A stretch of 64,000 nt of DNA from Microvirga antarctica. Its GTDB lineage: Bacteria; Pseudomonadota; Alphaproteobacteria; Rhizobiales; Beijerinckiaceae. This document shows, piece after piece, positions 27,891-39,533 of the stretch. Below the pieces are notes generated by a model that did not search any database, was not told the DNA's origin, and was given only the letters and a program-made list of their open reading frames with translations. Position 1 is the first letter of the stretch, and every line of letters starts with the position of its first letter. Where the stretch lies: the NCBI RefSeq assembly GCF_017921815.1, contig NZ_JAGEMM010000003.1, positions 62,001 through 126,000 on the forward strand, read 5' to 3'. Made by a program: the position numbers and the translations under genes.

Positions 27891-28951
27891 ACCATGTCCT
27901 CTTTGGCGACAGCGTCCGTGCGCAATTTCTCGATAGCCGGAATCAGCGTCTGTCTGATGGCGTGGGGATCCGGCACATACCGGAACTCGATGGCCTGCCG
28001 TCCAACCGGCAGATCCTTCAGGATGGGCTCGGCGCCGCTGGCATAGATCAGCACGTCCAGTCCAAGGAGAAAATCTTTGAGGTCGGGCGCGGTGATGAGC
28101 CGGACCTCCGCATCGGACACATGCGGCGTGAAGCGCAGGACGCCAGGCTTCATCAGCGCCATGAATTCCGGAAAGATCGACACGATGCCGATGCGCGCCA
28201 TGGGATCGATCATGGCCAACTGGGCGCGGGTTTCCTCGGCCGGGATGAAGCTCAGTCCCACCACGGGGATGCCGGGTGGAAGGAGACCCTCAACCTCCAC
28301 GCGTCGATGGGCAAGCGTCACACAGAGATCAAAGGCCGGCGTCTCGCCGCCAGCTTTCTGAAGCGCGCTGACGGTCGTCGCCACGATGGTGTCGGTTTGG
28401 CCGAGATGTTCGCGGATGCGATCCACATATTGCTGCGTGGTGTCGAGAAAGTTGCCGACCATCACGAGGCGAACAGGACGGGACGAGGATCGCCCGCGCG
28501 CCGCTCGGGCATTTACCAGCGAGGCGACGAGCGACGGCGCCAGGCCCAATTCCTGCGCCTCGTTGAACAGCACATCGATCCGGCGCTGCATCTTGCGCAT
28601 GGCCGACGAGCGCAGGCCGTCGCTGCCATGGCCGTCCCCCACATAGGTGCCGGCGCCGGGCTTGGCCTCGATCAATCCAGACTGGCGCAGCTCACGGTAG
28701 ACGGTGGAGACGGTCATGGGCGCGATGCCGGCCCGGTCCGCCAGTTCCCGGACAGAAGGAAGGCGCTGGCCCGGCTGCAATTCGCCAAGCGCGATGCCGA
28801 ATTCGACGAGACCGCGCAGCTGGATGCCGAGCGGTACAGGCAGGGTTCGATCGAGCGATCCGGCCAATCCCGTCAGAATCCGCTCCGCATTCGTCTGTTC
28901 TAGTGAACTATCACAGTCCGCTGTTGCAACAGTAAAGCTTTTCTCTGTCAT
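27887..28951 (-). CDS. GntR-family regulator with a long, non-UTRA effector domain
   Basis: This 354-residue protein has an N-terminal GntR winged helix (about 38-110, LPSVRELADRAGIAPMTVSTVYRELRQSGLIEAKPGAGTYV). The C-terminal 200 residues look like an alpha/beta ligand-binding fold similar to periplasmic-binding or racemase-type proteins, and are neither UTRA nor FCD. It is the first gene of the leftward amidohydrolase operon and diverges from the dipeptide transporter across about 100 bases, so it probably controls both. The ligand is unknown. A CTGTTGCAACAG palindrome lies in its first codons. Confidence 0.9.
   Translation of the reverse strand: MTEKSFTVATADCDSSLEQTNAERILTGLAGSLDRTLPVPLGIQLRGLVEFGIALGELQPGQRLPSVRELADRAGIAPMTVSTVYRELRQSGLIEAKPGAGTYVGDGHGSDGLRSSAMRKMQRRIDVLFNEAQELGLAPSLVASLVNARAARGRSSSRPVRLVMVGNFLDTTQQYVDRIREHLGQTDTIVATTVSALQKAGGETPAFDLCVTLAHRRVEVEGLLPPGIPVVGLSFIPAEETRAQLAMIDPMARIGIVSIFPEFMALMKPGVLRFTPHVSDAEVRLITAPDLKDFLLGLDVLIYASGAEPILKDLPVGRQAIEFRYVPDPHAIRQTLIPAIEKLRTDAVAKEDMV
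28921..28932. promoter_or_regulatory. Palindrome CTGTTGCAACAG at the start of the GntR gene
   Basis: A perfect 12-bp palindrome lies within the first ten codons of the GntR regulator, about 120 bp from the transporter start. GntR proteins bind short dyads of this size, so it is a candidate autoregulatory site, but it is coding sequence and could be chance. Confidence 0.3.
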
Positions 28952-29053
28952 CTCTAGGTTGCTGTTGACTTCTGCGGGTTTGACGACCTACCGTCATAAT
29001 CGATAAGAACACATTGGACGAAAAGATCGGTTCTTAGCAAGAGGGGATATTGA

Positions 29054-30634
29054 ATGAAACAAACTTTCAAGCTCGGTGGGACGCTTGCAGCGGCCCTTCT
29101 TCTGGGAACCATGCTGAGCAGCGCGGTTTCGGCCCAGACACTGACGATGGGCGTGCGCGCCGGTCCGGATTCGATCGATCCACATTGGTCGACGCTCGGC
29201 AGCCAGGCCGAAACGCTGCGCCATGTGTTCGACACGCTCGTCATGGCGGACGAAAACCTGCAGATGAAGCCGGGTCTCGCCGTCTCCTGGAAGCCCGTCG
29301 ACGAGACGACCTGGGAGTTCAAGATCCGCGAAGGCGTCAAGTTTCACGACGGTTCTGATCTGACGGCCGAGGACGTCAAGTTCTCCATCGACCGCATCCC
29401 TCAGGTGACGGGTCCGATGAGCATGACGATCTACACCAAGCAGGTGAAAGAGACTCAGGTCATCGACAAATACACCCTGCACGTGAAGACCAAGGTCGCA
29501 GCGCCCACCCTGCCGAACGACTTCATCCGACTGTTCGTCGTGTCGAAATCCATCGGGGCCGACGCGCGCAACGAGCAGTTCAACTCCGGCAAGGCTGCCA
29601 TCGGCACAGGTCCCTACAAGTTCGTGTCGTGGGAACCCAAGGGCGATTTCGTCGTCGAGCGCTTTGACGGCTATTGGGGTGACAAGCAGCCCTGGCAGAA
29701 GGTCGTCCGCAAGGAGATCCCGAACGATTCGGCCCGCATGGCGGCGCTGAAATCCGGCCAGGTCGACATGGTCAACTATGTCCCGGCAACCGACTACGCG
29801 TCGATGCAGAAGGACAAGGGCGTCGACACGTTCATCGCCGACTCCGTCTACTTCCTCAACATCACGCCGAACGTCAAAGAGACCCTGCCCAAGCCCGTGA
29901 AGGTGGACGGCAAGGACATCGCGGCCAACCCGCTGCGCGACCCCAAGGTGCGCGAGGCGATGGATCTCGCCATCGACCGCAAGACGCTTGTGCGCGTGGT
30001 GCTGGAAGGTCTCGGACGTCCTGCCAACCAGCTGATGCCGACCTCGTTCTTCGGCGGAAGCAAGGCGCTGCCCGAGAAGCCCTACGATGTCGCTAAGGCC
30101 AAGCAGCTCCTCGCGGAGGCGGGCTACCCGAAGGGCTTCGAGATCGATTTCGCCTGCACCAACAATCGCCTTCCGGGTGATTCGGCGGTGTGCGAAGCCC
30201 TCTCGCAGATGTGGGCCCGCGCCGGCCTGAAGGTGAACGCCAATGCGCTCAACGGCACCGTGTTCTTCCCCGCCCAGCAGAAGGGCGAGTTCAGCCTCTG
30301 GATGAGCGGCTGGGGCACATTGACCGGCGAGGCGAGCTACACCTACGGGTCGCTCGTCCACACGGCCGATCCCGCATCGGGCCAGGGCGCGTTCAACAAG
30401 CAGGGCTACTCGAATCCGGAGGTCGACAAGCTTCTGGACGAAGGCAGCCGCACGATGGACGATCCCAAGCGTCGTGCCCTGTTCGAGAAGGTGACCGAGG
30501 TCTCCATGAACGACCGGGCCCTCATCCCGACCGTCCAGCTCCAGACCGTCTGGGCTGCCAAGAAGGGCATGCTGACCATTCCGCCGCGCGTCGACCAGGA
30601 AACGCTGGCTTACGAAATCAAGCCCAAGACCTGA
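29054..30634 (+). CDS. Dipeptide-type ABC transporter substrate-binding protein
   Basis: This 526-residue SBP_bac_5 (DppA/OppA-like) protein has a signal peptide (about 1-29, ending SAVSA). The mature protein starts QTLTMGVRAGPDSIDPHWS. Family motifs include the W-x-F-x-LR-type WEFKIREGVKFHDGSDLTAEDV and GTGPYKFVSW. It delivers a peptide or similar small molecule to the DppBCDF-like subunits downstream. The SD AGAGGGG precedes the ATG. It diverges from the GntR-led amidohydrolase operon, suggesting its cargo is the substrate of those enzymes. A 12-bp hairpin follows the stop. Confidence 0.95.
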   Translation: MKQTFKLGGTLAAALLLGTMLSSAVSAQTLTMGVRAGPDSIDPHWSTLGSQAETLRHVFDTLVMADENLQMKPGLAVSWKPVDETTWEFKIREGVKFHDGSDLTAEDVKFSIDRIPQVTGPMSMTIYTKQVKETQVIDKYTLHVKTKVAAPTLPNDFIRLFVVSKSIGADARNEQFNSGKAAIGTGPYKFVSWEPKGDFVVERFDGYWGDKQPWQKVVRKEIPNDSARMAALKSGQVDMVNYVPATDYASMQKDKGVDTFIADSVYFLNITPNVKETLPKPVKVDGKDIAANPLRDPKVREAMDLAIDRKTLVRVVLEGLGRPANQLMPTSFFGGSKALPEKPYDVAKAKQLLAEAGYPKGFEIDFACTNNRLPGDSAVCEALSQMWARAGLKVNANALNGTVFFPAQQKGEFSLWMSGWGTLTGEASYTYGSLVHTADPASGQGAFNKQGYSNPEVDKLLDEGSRTMDDPKRRALFEKVTEVSMNDRALIPTVQLQTVWAAKKGMLTIPPRVDQETLAYEIKPKT

Positions 30635-30646
30635 TCATCATGAAAC

Positions 30647-30673
30647 CGTCGGCCGGGGCTGCCCCGGCCGACG
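30647..30673 (+). other. 12-bp perfect hairpin between binding protein and permease genes
   Basis: CGTCGGCCGGGG and its exact complement flank a three-base loop, starting 13 bases after the binding-protein stop and 45 bases before the permease start. With no U-run it should act as a partial terminator or 3' stabiliser, giving more binding protein than permease. Confidence 0.65.
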
Positions 30674-30718
30674 TCACCTTTCAGCAATTTCCCATCGTCA
30701 GTCCATGCTCGGATCCGC

Positions 30719-31693
30719 ATGATCGGTTTTTTTATTCAGCGCATTCTGCAGGCGATTCTCGTCATCGTCGCCATGTCGGTGATCGTGTTCGTCGGCGTCT
30801 ACGCCATCGGCAATCCGATCGACGTGATGATCGACCCTGCGTCCGATCAGGCCCTGCGCGCGGCGCTCATCCAGCGCTACGGTTTCGACAAGTCGCTGGT
30901 CGAACAATACTTCATTTTCATGGGCAACATGCTCCGGGGCGATCTGGGCGAGTCCTTCATCTATCGGCTGCCCGTCATGGGCCTGATCTTCTCGCGCCTT
31001 CCCGCGACGCTTGAACTGGCAATCTCCGCCATGCTGATCGCGACCCTGCTCGGCATCCCGCTTGGCCTGTGGGCCGGCTACAAGCCGGATGCGATCTCGT
31101 CGAAGTTCATCATGGGCCTTTCGGTTCTCGGTTTTAGCGTTCCGACCTTCTGGGTCGGCCTGCTCCTCATCATGGCGTTCGCCGTGGAACTCGGCTGGTT
31201 GCCCTCCGGCGGCCGCGGACCGGTCACCGACATCTTCGGCATGAAGCTCTCGATCGATTCCATGGAAGGCTTAAGCTACATCATCCTGCCGGCCTTCAAT
31301 CTCGCCCTATTCAAGCTCGGGCTGCTGATCCGGCTGACGCGCTCCGGAACCGTCGAGGTGATGAGTTCGGACTATGTGCGCTTTGCGCGCGCGCAAGGGT
31401 TGTCGGAGGGCAAGGTGGTGGGCCTCCATGTGCTGAAGAACATCTCGATTCCCATCGTGACGATCTTCGGGCTTGAACTGGGTTCAACCCTTGCCTTCGC
31501 CGTCGTTACCGAGACCGTGTTCAACTGGCCCGGCATGGGCAAGCTCATCATCGATTCCATCACTGTTCTCGATCGTCCCGTCATGGTCGCCTATCTCATT
31601 CTCGTGGTTTTCCTGTTCGTGCTCATCAACCTCGTGGTCGATCTCATCTACGGCCAGCTCGATCCCCGCATTCGCGTCAAGGCCGCATCATGA
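30719..31693 (+). CDS. Dipeptide-type ABC transporter permease (DppB-like)
   Basis: This 324-residue inner-membrane protein has six membrane helices and the BPD_transp_1 coupling loop RAQGLSEGKVVGLHVLKNISIPIVTIFG. The N-terminal FFIQRILQAILVIVAMSVIVF and ETVFNWPGMGKLIIDSI are typical of DppB/OppB. It works with the DppC-like partner, whose start overlaps its stop by four bases (ATGA). Confidence 0.95.
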   Translation: MIGFFIQRILQAILVIVAMSVIVFVGVYAIGNPIDVMIDPASDQALRAALIQRYGFDKSLVEQYFIFMGNMLRGDLGESFIYRLPVMGLIFSRLPATLELAISAMLIATLLGIPLGLWAGYKPDAISSKFIMGLSVLGFSVPTFWVGLLLIMAFAVELGWLPSGGRGPVTDIFGMKLSIDSMEGLSYIILPAFNLALFKLGLLIRLTRSGTVEVMSSDYVRFARAQGLSEGKVVGLHVLKNISIPIVTIFGLELGSTLAFAVVTETVFNWPGMGKLIIDSITVLDRPVMVAYLILVVFLFVLINLVVDLIYGQLDPRIRVKAAS

Positions 31694-32579
31694 GCCTTGC
31701 ACCCGAAACCCGATGGGGACGGCTTGCGGCCTTCTGGTCGGATTACCGCCAGAGTCCGGTAGCGCTCGCCGCTCTCATCATCATCGTGTCGGTGGTGCTG
31801 ATGGCCATTCTGGCGCCGCTCGTGGCGCCGCAGGATCCCTACAACCAGAGCACCCTCGACCTGTTCGATGCGAGGCTTCCGCCGGGCGAAATCGGGTCCG
31901 GCGGCTACGTGCACTGGCTCGGCACCGATGCTGCCGGACGCGACGTCTTTTCGGCCATCCTGTATGGATTGCGCACGAGCCTGATCGTGGGCGTGCTGGC
32001 CGGCACCTTTGCGCTCGTTCTGGGCGGCGTCGTGGGCTTGATTGCGGCCTATTACGGTGGCCGCACCGAGGCGGTGATCATGCGCATCATCGATCTGCAG
32101 CTCTCCCTGCCGGCGATCCTGCTGGCGCTCGTGCTCGTCGCCATGCTGGGTCAGGGATTGCCGCAGCTGGTGACCGCTCTGACGCTCGCGCAGTACGCGT
32201 ACTTCGCGCGCACCACCCATGGTGCCGCCAGCGCCGAGCGCGGCAAGGATTATATCGAGGCGGCGCTCTCGACGCCGTTGCCGGCCCGACAGGTCCTGTT
32301 CCGCCACCTCCTGCCCAACGCCTTGCCGCCACTGATCGTGGTGGCGACCGTGCAGGTCGCCAATTCGATCGCCCTTGAGGCGACCTTGTCGTTCCTGGGC
32401 CTCGGCCTTCCGCTCACGCAGCCGTCGCTGGGCTCGCTGATCTCCAACGGATTCCAGTTCCTGCTGTCGGGGCGCTACTGGATCTCGATCTATCCGGGCA
32501 TCGCCCTGATGCTCACTGTCGTGGCCATCAACCTCGTCGGCGATCAGGTGCGCTATGTCCTCAATCCGAGGCGCAGCCG

Positions 32580-32583
<4 letters not shown>
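31690..32583 (+). CDS. Dipeptide-type ABC transporter permease (DppC-like)
   Basis: This 297-residue permease has the OppC_N opening (YRQSPVALAALIIIVSVVLMAI), HWLGTDAAGRDVFSAILYGLRTSL and the coupling loop GKDYIEAALSTPLPARQVLFRHLLPNALPPL, all typical of DppC. It overlaps both neighbours by four bases, so it is translated in step with them. Confidence 0.95.
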
Positions 32584-33599
<1,016 letters not shown>

Positions 33600-34574
33600 A
33601 GCGCCCGAGTCTCGGCGAGCGGATCGCCGGGATTCTCGGTGCCGGTCGCGCGACCGAGATCGTGCGCGCGGTCAGCGACGTCAGCCTGTCGATCCGCAAG
33701 GGTGAAGTCGTCGGCCTCGTGGGCGAATCCGGCTGCGGCAAGTCGACCTTGGGGCGCATCGTCGCCGGCATCTACACGCCCAGCGACGGCAGGGTGCTGT
33801 TCGACCAGAAGCCCGTGGCGCGCGAAAAAGGCCGCCGCACCGACAAACTCACGACCCGCATCCAGATGGTCCACCAGGACCCCTTCTCCAGTCTCAATCC
33901 GCGCATGCGTATCGGCGACACGGTGAGCGAGGGACCGGTCACGCATCACATCATCAAGGCGCGCGACGCGGATGCCTATGTGGTCGACACACTGGAGCGC
34001 GTGGGTCTGGACCCGAACTTCCGCCGTCGCTTCCCGCACCAGTTCTCCGGCGGGCAGCGTCAGCGCATCGCCATTGCGCGGGCGCTTGCCATGAAGCCGG
34101 ACCTTCTCGTCCTCGACGAGCCGGTGGCCTCGCTCGACGTGTCGATCCAGGCGCAGGTGCTGAACCTGTTCATGGATCTCCGGCGGGATCTCGATCTCAC
34201 GGCGATCTTCATCAGCCACGATCTGGGCGTGGTGCGCCATGTGTCGGATCGCGTCGCGATCATGTATCTCGGCCGCATCGTGGAGCTTGCTCCGACGCCC
34301 GAGCTATATGCCTCGCCCAACCATCCCTACACGCGGGCATTGTTCGAGAGCGTTCCGCGGGTTGGTGTTGGACGAAAGGATTTCCGCCCCATCGCTGGGG
34401 AGATTCCGTCGCCCCTGCACCCGCCGAAGGGCTGCCACTTCCATCCGCGGTGCCCGTTCGCCGGTCCGCGCTGCCGCAGCGAGGCGCCGGCCTTGCTGCC
34501 GATCGCGGAGGGCCGGTTCTCGGCCTGCCATCTCAACACCGGCGGTACTGCCTGATTTCACGGAACTGACTGAC

Positions 34575-36098
34575 ATGACCCAGAACTCCGCTCTTTCCGC
34601 CCTCAAGGCCCGCGTGGCCGCCGTCAACGACGTGTTGAACGCGACCTCCGTGCTCACGTGGGACTCGCGCACGATGATGCCGGCCGGCGGCGCCGAGACG
34701 CGCGGATACCAGATTGCGACCCTGACCCGCATCGCCCGTGACCTGCTGCTGGCGCGCGAGACAGAGGCGGCTCTCGATGCCGCGGAGCGCGATGTCGCGG
34801 ACCTTCCGGAGGATTCGGCCGAGTATCGGATGGTCGCCCAGACCCGTCAGGCCTTCACCCACCACTCGCGTGTGCCGGCCTCGCTGATCGAGGAGCGCGC
34901 CTCGCTGCGGACGGTGGCCCAGGCAGCGTGGATCGCGGCCCGGACCAAGAGCGATTTCTCGCTCTTCGCGCCACATCTGGAAAAGACCGTCGCGCTCGCC
35001 CGCGCATATGCGGATTGCATCGGCTTCAAAGATCATCCCTACGACGCCATGGTGTCGATCTACGAGCCGGGGGAGACGGCCGCGAGCTTGCGGAGCCTGT
35101 TCGGTGTCCTGCGCACCGGCATGCAGCCGATCCTCGACATCGCCCGCTCGCGGCCGTCGCCGCGATCGGACTTCCTGTTCCGCGACTTCCCGGAAGAACA
35201 GCAGCGGGCCTTTGGCCTGAAGATGGCCGAGACGCTGGGCTACGATCTCACCCGCGGACGGCTCGACACCACCGTGCACCCGTTCGAGGTGTCGTTCACC
35301 CGCAACGACGTGCGCATCACCACCCGCTACAACCGTCACTATCTGCCGGCTTCCATGTTCGGCACGGCGCACGAGACCGGCCATGGTCTCTACGAGCAGG
35401 GCGTCGACCCGGCCTACACACGCACAACGCTGACCACCGACCTGATCGGCCTGTATGCGGTCGGCGGCACCAGCTTCGGAGCGCATGAATCGCAGTCACG
35501 CCTGTGGGAAAATCATGTGGCCCGCAGCCCGACCTTCTGGCAGCTGCACTTCCCGGACCTGCAACGGCATTTCCCCGATCAACTCGGTGACGTGACCGCG
35601 GATGAATTCTACCGCGCGGTCACACGCGTCGAGCCGGGCTTCATCCGTGTCGAGGCCGACGAGCTCACCTATGATTTTCACATCATGCTGCGCACCGAAC
35701 TGGAATGCGCCCTGATGGACGGATCGCTGGCGGTCAAGGATCTGCCGGCGGCCTGGAACGCCGCCATCAAGCGCGATCTCGGCCTCGATGTCCCCAACGA
35801 CGCCAAGGGTGTGCTGCAGGACGTGCATTGGTCGACCGGCTATATCGGTTCGTTCCCGACCTACACCGTCGGCAATGTGATGGCCGCGCAGATGATGGAG
35901 ACTCTCCGGCGGGACGACCCGTCGCTCGAACACGCGATCGAGGCCGGACAATACGCCGGCCTTGCGGACGCTCTGCGCTCGCGGATATGGCAGCACGGAC
36001 GGCGCTTCCGGCGGGATGAATTGCTGGTGCGGGAGACCGGCCGCGGCCTCGATCCGGCGCCGTATCTGGCCTATCTGCGCGGCAAATACGCCGCTTGA
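34575..36098 (+). CDS. M32-family metallocarboxypeptidase (carboxypeptidase Taq type)
   Basis: This 507-residue cytoplasmic zinc enzyme removes C-terminal residues from peptides. The metal motif is HETGH (in FGTAHETGHGLYEQG) with the third ligand in GAHESQSRLWEN. It also has the family DLTRGRLDTTVHPF, TRYN and YTVGNVMAAQ motifs. The ATG at 34575 (MTQNSAL) gives the normal family length. Its place as the last gene of the dipeptide importer operon suggests it processes the imported peptides. Confidence 0.95.
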   Translation: MTQNSALSALKARVAAVNDVLNATSVLTWDSRTMMPAGGAETRGYQIATLTRIARDLLLARETEAALDAAERDVADLPEDSAEYRMVAQTRQAFTHHSRVPASLIEERASLRTVAQAAWIAARTKSDFSLFAPHLEKTVALARAYADCIGFKDHPYDAMVSIYEPGETAASLRSLFGVLRTGMQPILDIARSRPSPRSDFLFRDFPEEQQRAFGLKMAETLGYDLTRGRLDTTVHPFEVSFTRNDVRITTRYNRHYLPASMFGTAHETGHGLYEQGVDPAYTRTTLTTDLIGLYAVGGTSFGAHESQSRLWENHVARSPTFWQLHFPDLQRHFPDQLGDVTADEFYRAVTRVEPGFIRVEADELTYDFHIMLRTELECALMDGSLAVKDLPAAWNAAIKRDLGLDVPNDAKGVLQDVHWSTGYIGSFPTYTVGNVMAAQMMETLRRDDPSLEHAIEAGQYAGLADALRSRIWQHGRRFRRDELLVRETGRGLDPAPYLAYLRGKYAA

Positions 36099-36108
36099 TC
36101 CTCGACGA

Positions 36109-36870
36109 TCAGGAGTTGCCGTCTCTGGCCTTGCGGGCGAGCGCGATCAACGCCGGCCGCACCTCGTCCGGGCTCGCCAGAGCCCGCCCGAAGACCAGAC
36201 GCACAACCGTGTCGCCACAAGCCAGTTGCGCGCCCTCGGGGTCGATTGCCGTCATGATCCAGGGTCCCGGCTCAGCGCCGCATAGGCGCGTCGCGTAGAG
36301 CGACACCGCGTCCGCGTGATCGGCATTCATGTGCGCGATGGCCGAGGCCTCCATCACCGTGAAGGCCTCGACGTCGTCAACCGGCGTCAACAGATCCGCA
36401 GCACTCATCCGATAGGCCCGCCCGAATCCGCCATTGAGGCTGGCCTGCGTCACATCGAGACGCCAGAACCCGAAATCGGGAAAATCCACATAAAGCGCGG
36501 CCTTGGGCTGGTGTGCGAGATAGCGCCTCCGCGTCTCCGCCGTCTCGGCTGCGTCCCGCGCCAGGGGCCGGGCGGTGGCGAGGACCGTGAGCCGGGGATG
36601 CGCCAGCGGGTCGCCCTTGCCAATGGCGGCGACAAGCACCGAACAGATAGGATTGGCGGCCAGATACTGCGTGTGCGCTGAGAGAGAAGAGGTCAGGATG
36701 ATCGGTGTGCCATCGATTGTGGTGGAGAGCGCCACAAGGCTCGCAAACGGGCTTCCGTTGGCATCGAGCGTGGCCAACGTGCCGGCGCGCGCGGTTCGCA
36801 GCAGAGCCTTGGCGAGCGCGCGGGCGTCGTCGTCCACGGGCAGGGTGGGATCCTGAGGCGAGGGGCTCAT
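36109..36870 (-). CDS. HugZ-like FMN/heme-binding split-barrel protein with DUF2470
   Basis: This 253-residue protein has an N-terminal pyridoxamine-5'-phosphate-oxidase-like split barrel (about 15-160; GTLATLDANGSPFASLVALS) and a C-terminal DUF2470 domain with SAIAHMNADHADAVSLYA. This layout matches HugZ-type heme oxygenases and related FMN proteins. Whether it degrades heme or only binds a flavin cannot be told from sequence. It is monocistronic and converges with the carboxypeptidase gene with a ten-base gap. A heme oxygenase could supply biliverdin to the phytochrome, but that link is speculative. Confidence 0.85.
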   Translation of the reverse strand: MSPSPQDPTLPVDDDARALAKALLRTARAGTLATLDANGSPFASLVALSTTIDGTPIILTSSLSAHTQYLAANPICSVLVAAIGKGDPLAHPRLTVLATARPLARDAAETAETRRRYLAHQPKAALYVDFPDFGFWRLDVTQASLNGGFGRAYRMSAADLLTPVDDVEAFTVMEASAIAHMNADHADAVSLYATRLCGAEPGPWIMTAIDPEGAQLACGDTVVRLVFGRALASPDEVRPALIALARKARDGNS

Positions 36871-37046
36871 CGGTTCGTCCTCCTGCGCATGGGGCTAGCA
36901 CGGGCATGCGTGACCTGACCAGCCGAGGGTTATCCACCGGCAACGGTTTCCCATCCGGCAACGCGGTCGGTACACTTGGCGTCCGATCCGATCGCAAAAG
37001 GGATACCGCGTGCCCCAAACCCTGACCCGTCGATGATCGGTCTGCG

Positions 37047-37400
37047 ATGACGCGATCGATCGACACGCTGACGGACCAGTTGCTGGCCGTTGTCGAGATC
37101 GTCTCGGCGCAGAACCGGGAGCTCGAGGCGCTGAAGCAGCGTTGCGACAGGCTCGAAAACAACGAACAAGCGGTGATGGTCGCGCTTACGACGCTTTTCC
37201 ATATTCTATCCGCAAGTCAGGTTTCCGATCTCGATTCGATGGCGAACGTGCTCGGAGATATTATTACGCAGGCGGAAGCCCTCGACCTTCCGGTGGAATC
37301 GGTGGCCTCCCTGAGGTCTATCGAAACAATGATTCGGGCGCAGCACGGGACCGTGTCGGCTGCGTCCAACGAAGGATCGTTGTCAGCGCAGGAGACATGA
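37047..37400 (+). CDS. Small coiled-coil protein of unknown function
   Basis: This 117-residue protein was not recognised. Residues about 5-45 (TDQLLAVVEIVSAQNRELEALKQRCDRLENN) form a strong predicted coiled coil, followed by a helical segment with hydrophobic positions. There is no signal peptide. It overlaps the next small gene by four bases (ATGA), so the pair is probably co-expressed and may form a complex. Confidence 0.65.
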   Translation: MTRSIDTLTDQLLAVVEIVSAQNRELEALKQRCDRLENNEQAVMVALTTLFHILSASQVSDLDSMANVLGDIITQAEALDLPVESVASLRSIETMIRAQHGTVSAASNEGSLSAQET

Positions 37401-37750
37401 CCATGCCCCAGCTCAACGATGCCGTGCACCAGGCCACGGACGCGATCGATGGGATCCTGGCAGCCTTGTCACGGGAGCCCGAAAGCGAGGCCGGTCTCGG
37501 CGATCTGCGGGCGCAGATTCTCAGCATTCTGTGGCTGGTGGAACGCGACCCCGGGATCGAGGCGGCGGCAGACGATCTCTTCAACGCCGCAGCAGCCGTG
37601 GTGCGCGTCGTCGACGATGGCGATTCGGGCCTGCGTCACAAGCGCATCATGAACGAGGCGAATGGGCGCTTTCGCGAGCGCCTCCACACCGCCGTTCCCA
37701 GCCAGCAGGCACTGAAGCTCGGTCTCACCGGCAATCGGCCCGATAGGTGA
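37397..37750 (+). CDS. Small helical protein of unknown function
   Basis: This 117-residue protein was not recognised. It is acidic in its N-terminal half (AVHQATDAIDGILAALSREPESEAGLGDLRAQILSILWLVE) and basic at its end. It is likely all-helical and soluble. The ATG sits in a four-base overlap with the coiled-coil gene. A second in-frame ATG six bases on is an alternative. It ends ten bases from the convergent transporter operon. Confidence 0.65.
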   Translation: MTMPQLNDAVHQATDAIDGILAALSREPESEAGLGDLRAQILSILWLVERDPGIEAAADDLFNAAAAVVRVVDDGDSGLRHKRIMNEANGRFRERLHTAVPSQQALKLGLTGNRPDR

Positions 37751-38549
37751 TGATCCGTTTCAGGTTTGCGCCCGCTGGGGAAGTCGCGGGATGCTCGCGA
37801 TGAGCTTGCGCGTGTAGTCCTCTGACGGGTTTGCGAACACCGCATCGGTCGGCCCCTCTTCGACCATCCTTCCGCGGTTCATGACGATGACGTGGTCGCA
37901 GAGATAGCGGACGACCGCGAGATTATGCGAAATGAACAGGTAGGTGAGGTTGAGCCGCTCGCGCAGTTCCTGGAGGAACGTGATGATCTGCGCCTGCACG
38001 GAGACGTCGAGGGCGGAGGTGGGCTCGTCCAACACCAGCAGGCGCGGCTCGAGGGCGACCGCGCGCGCGATGCAGATGCGCTGCTTCTGGCCACCGGACA
38101 GTTCGTGGGGATAACGGTACTTGAAGGCCTTGGGCAGGCTGACGATGTCCAACAGCCCGTCCACCCGCCGCTCCAGTTCGATCCCGCGTAACTGTGTCTG
38201 GACAAGAAACGGCTCGGCGATCGCGTCGCGAATGGTGTGGCGGGGATTGAGGGCCGAATGCGGGTTCTGGAACACGATCTGCATGTGCCGGCGGACAAGG
38301 CGCAGTGGCTCGCCGGACATTGCCGAGAGGTCTTCCCCGTCCAAGAGAATCCGTCCGGCCGTCGGCTCGATCAGGCGCATGACGAGTCGGGCAACGGTCG
38401 ACTTGCCCGATCCCGATTCACCGACGATCCCCAATACCCCGCCCTGCGGAATCCGCAGCGAGACGTCGTCCACGGCCTTGAAGGATTTGCCGCCCGACAG
38501 GAAGACCTTGGTGAGACCGGTGGCCTCCAGCAGAGGAGGGCGCCCGGCG

Positions 38550-39529
<980 letters not shown>

Positions 39530-39533
<4 letters not shown>

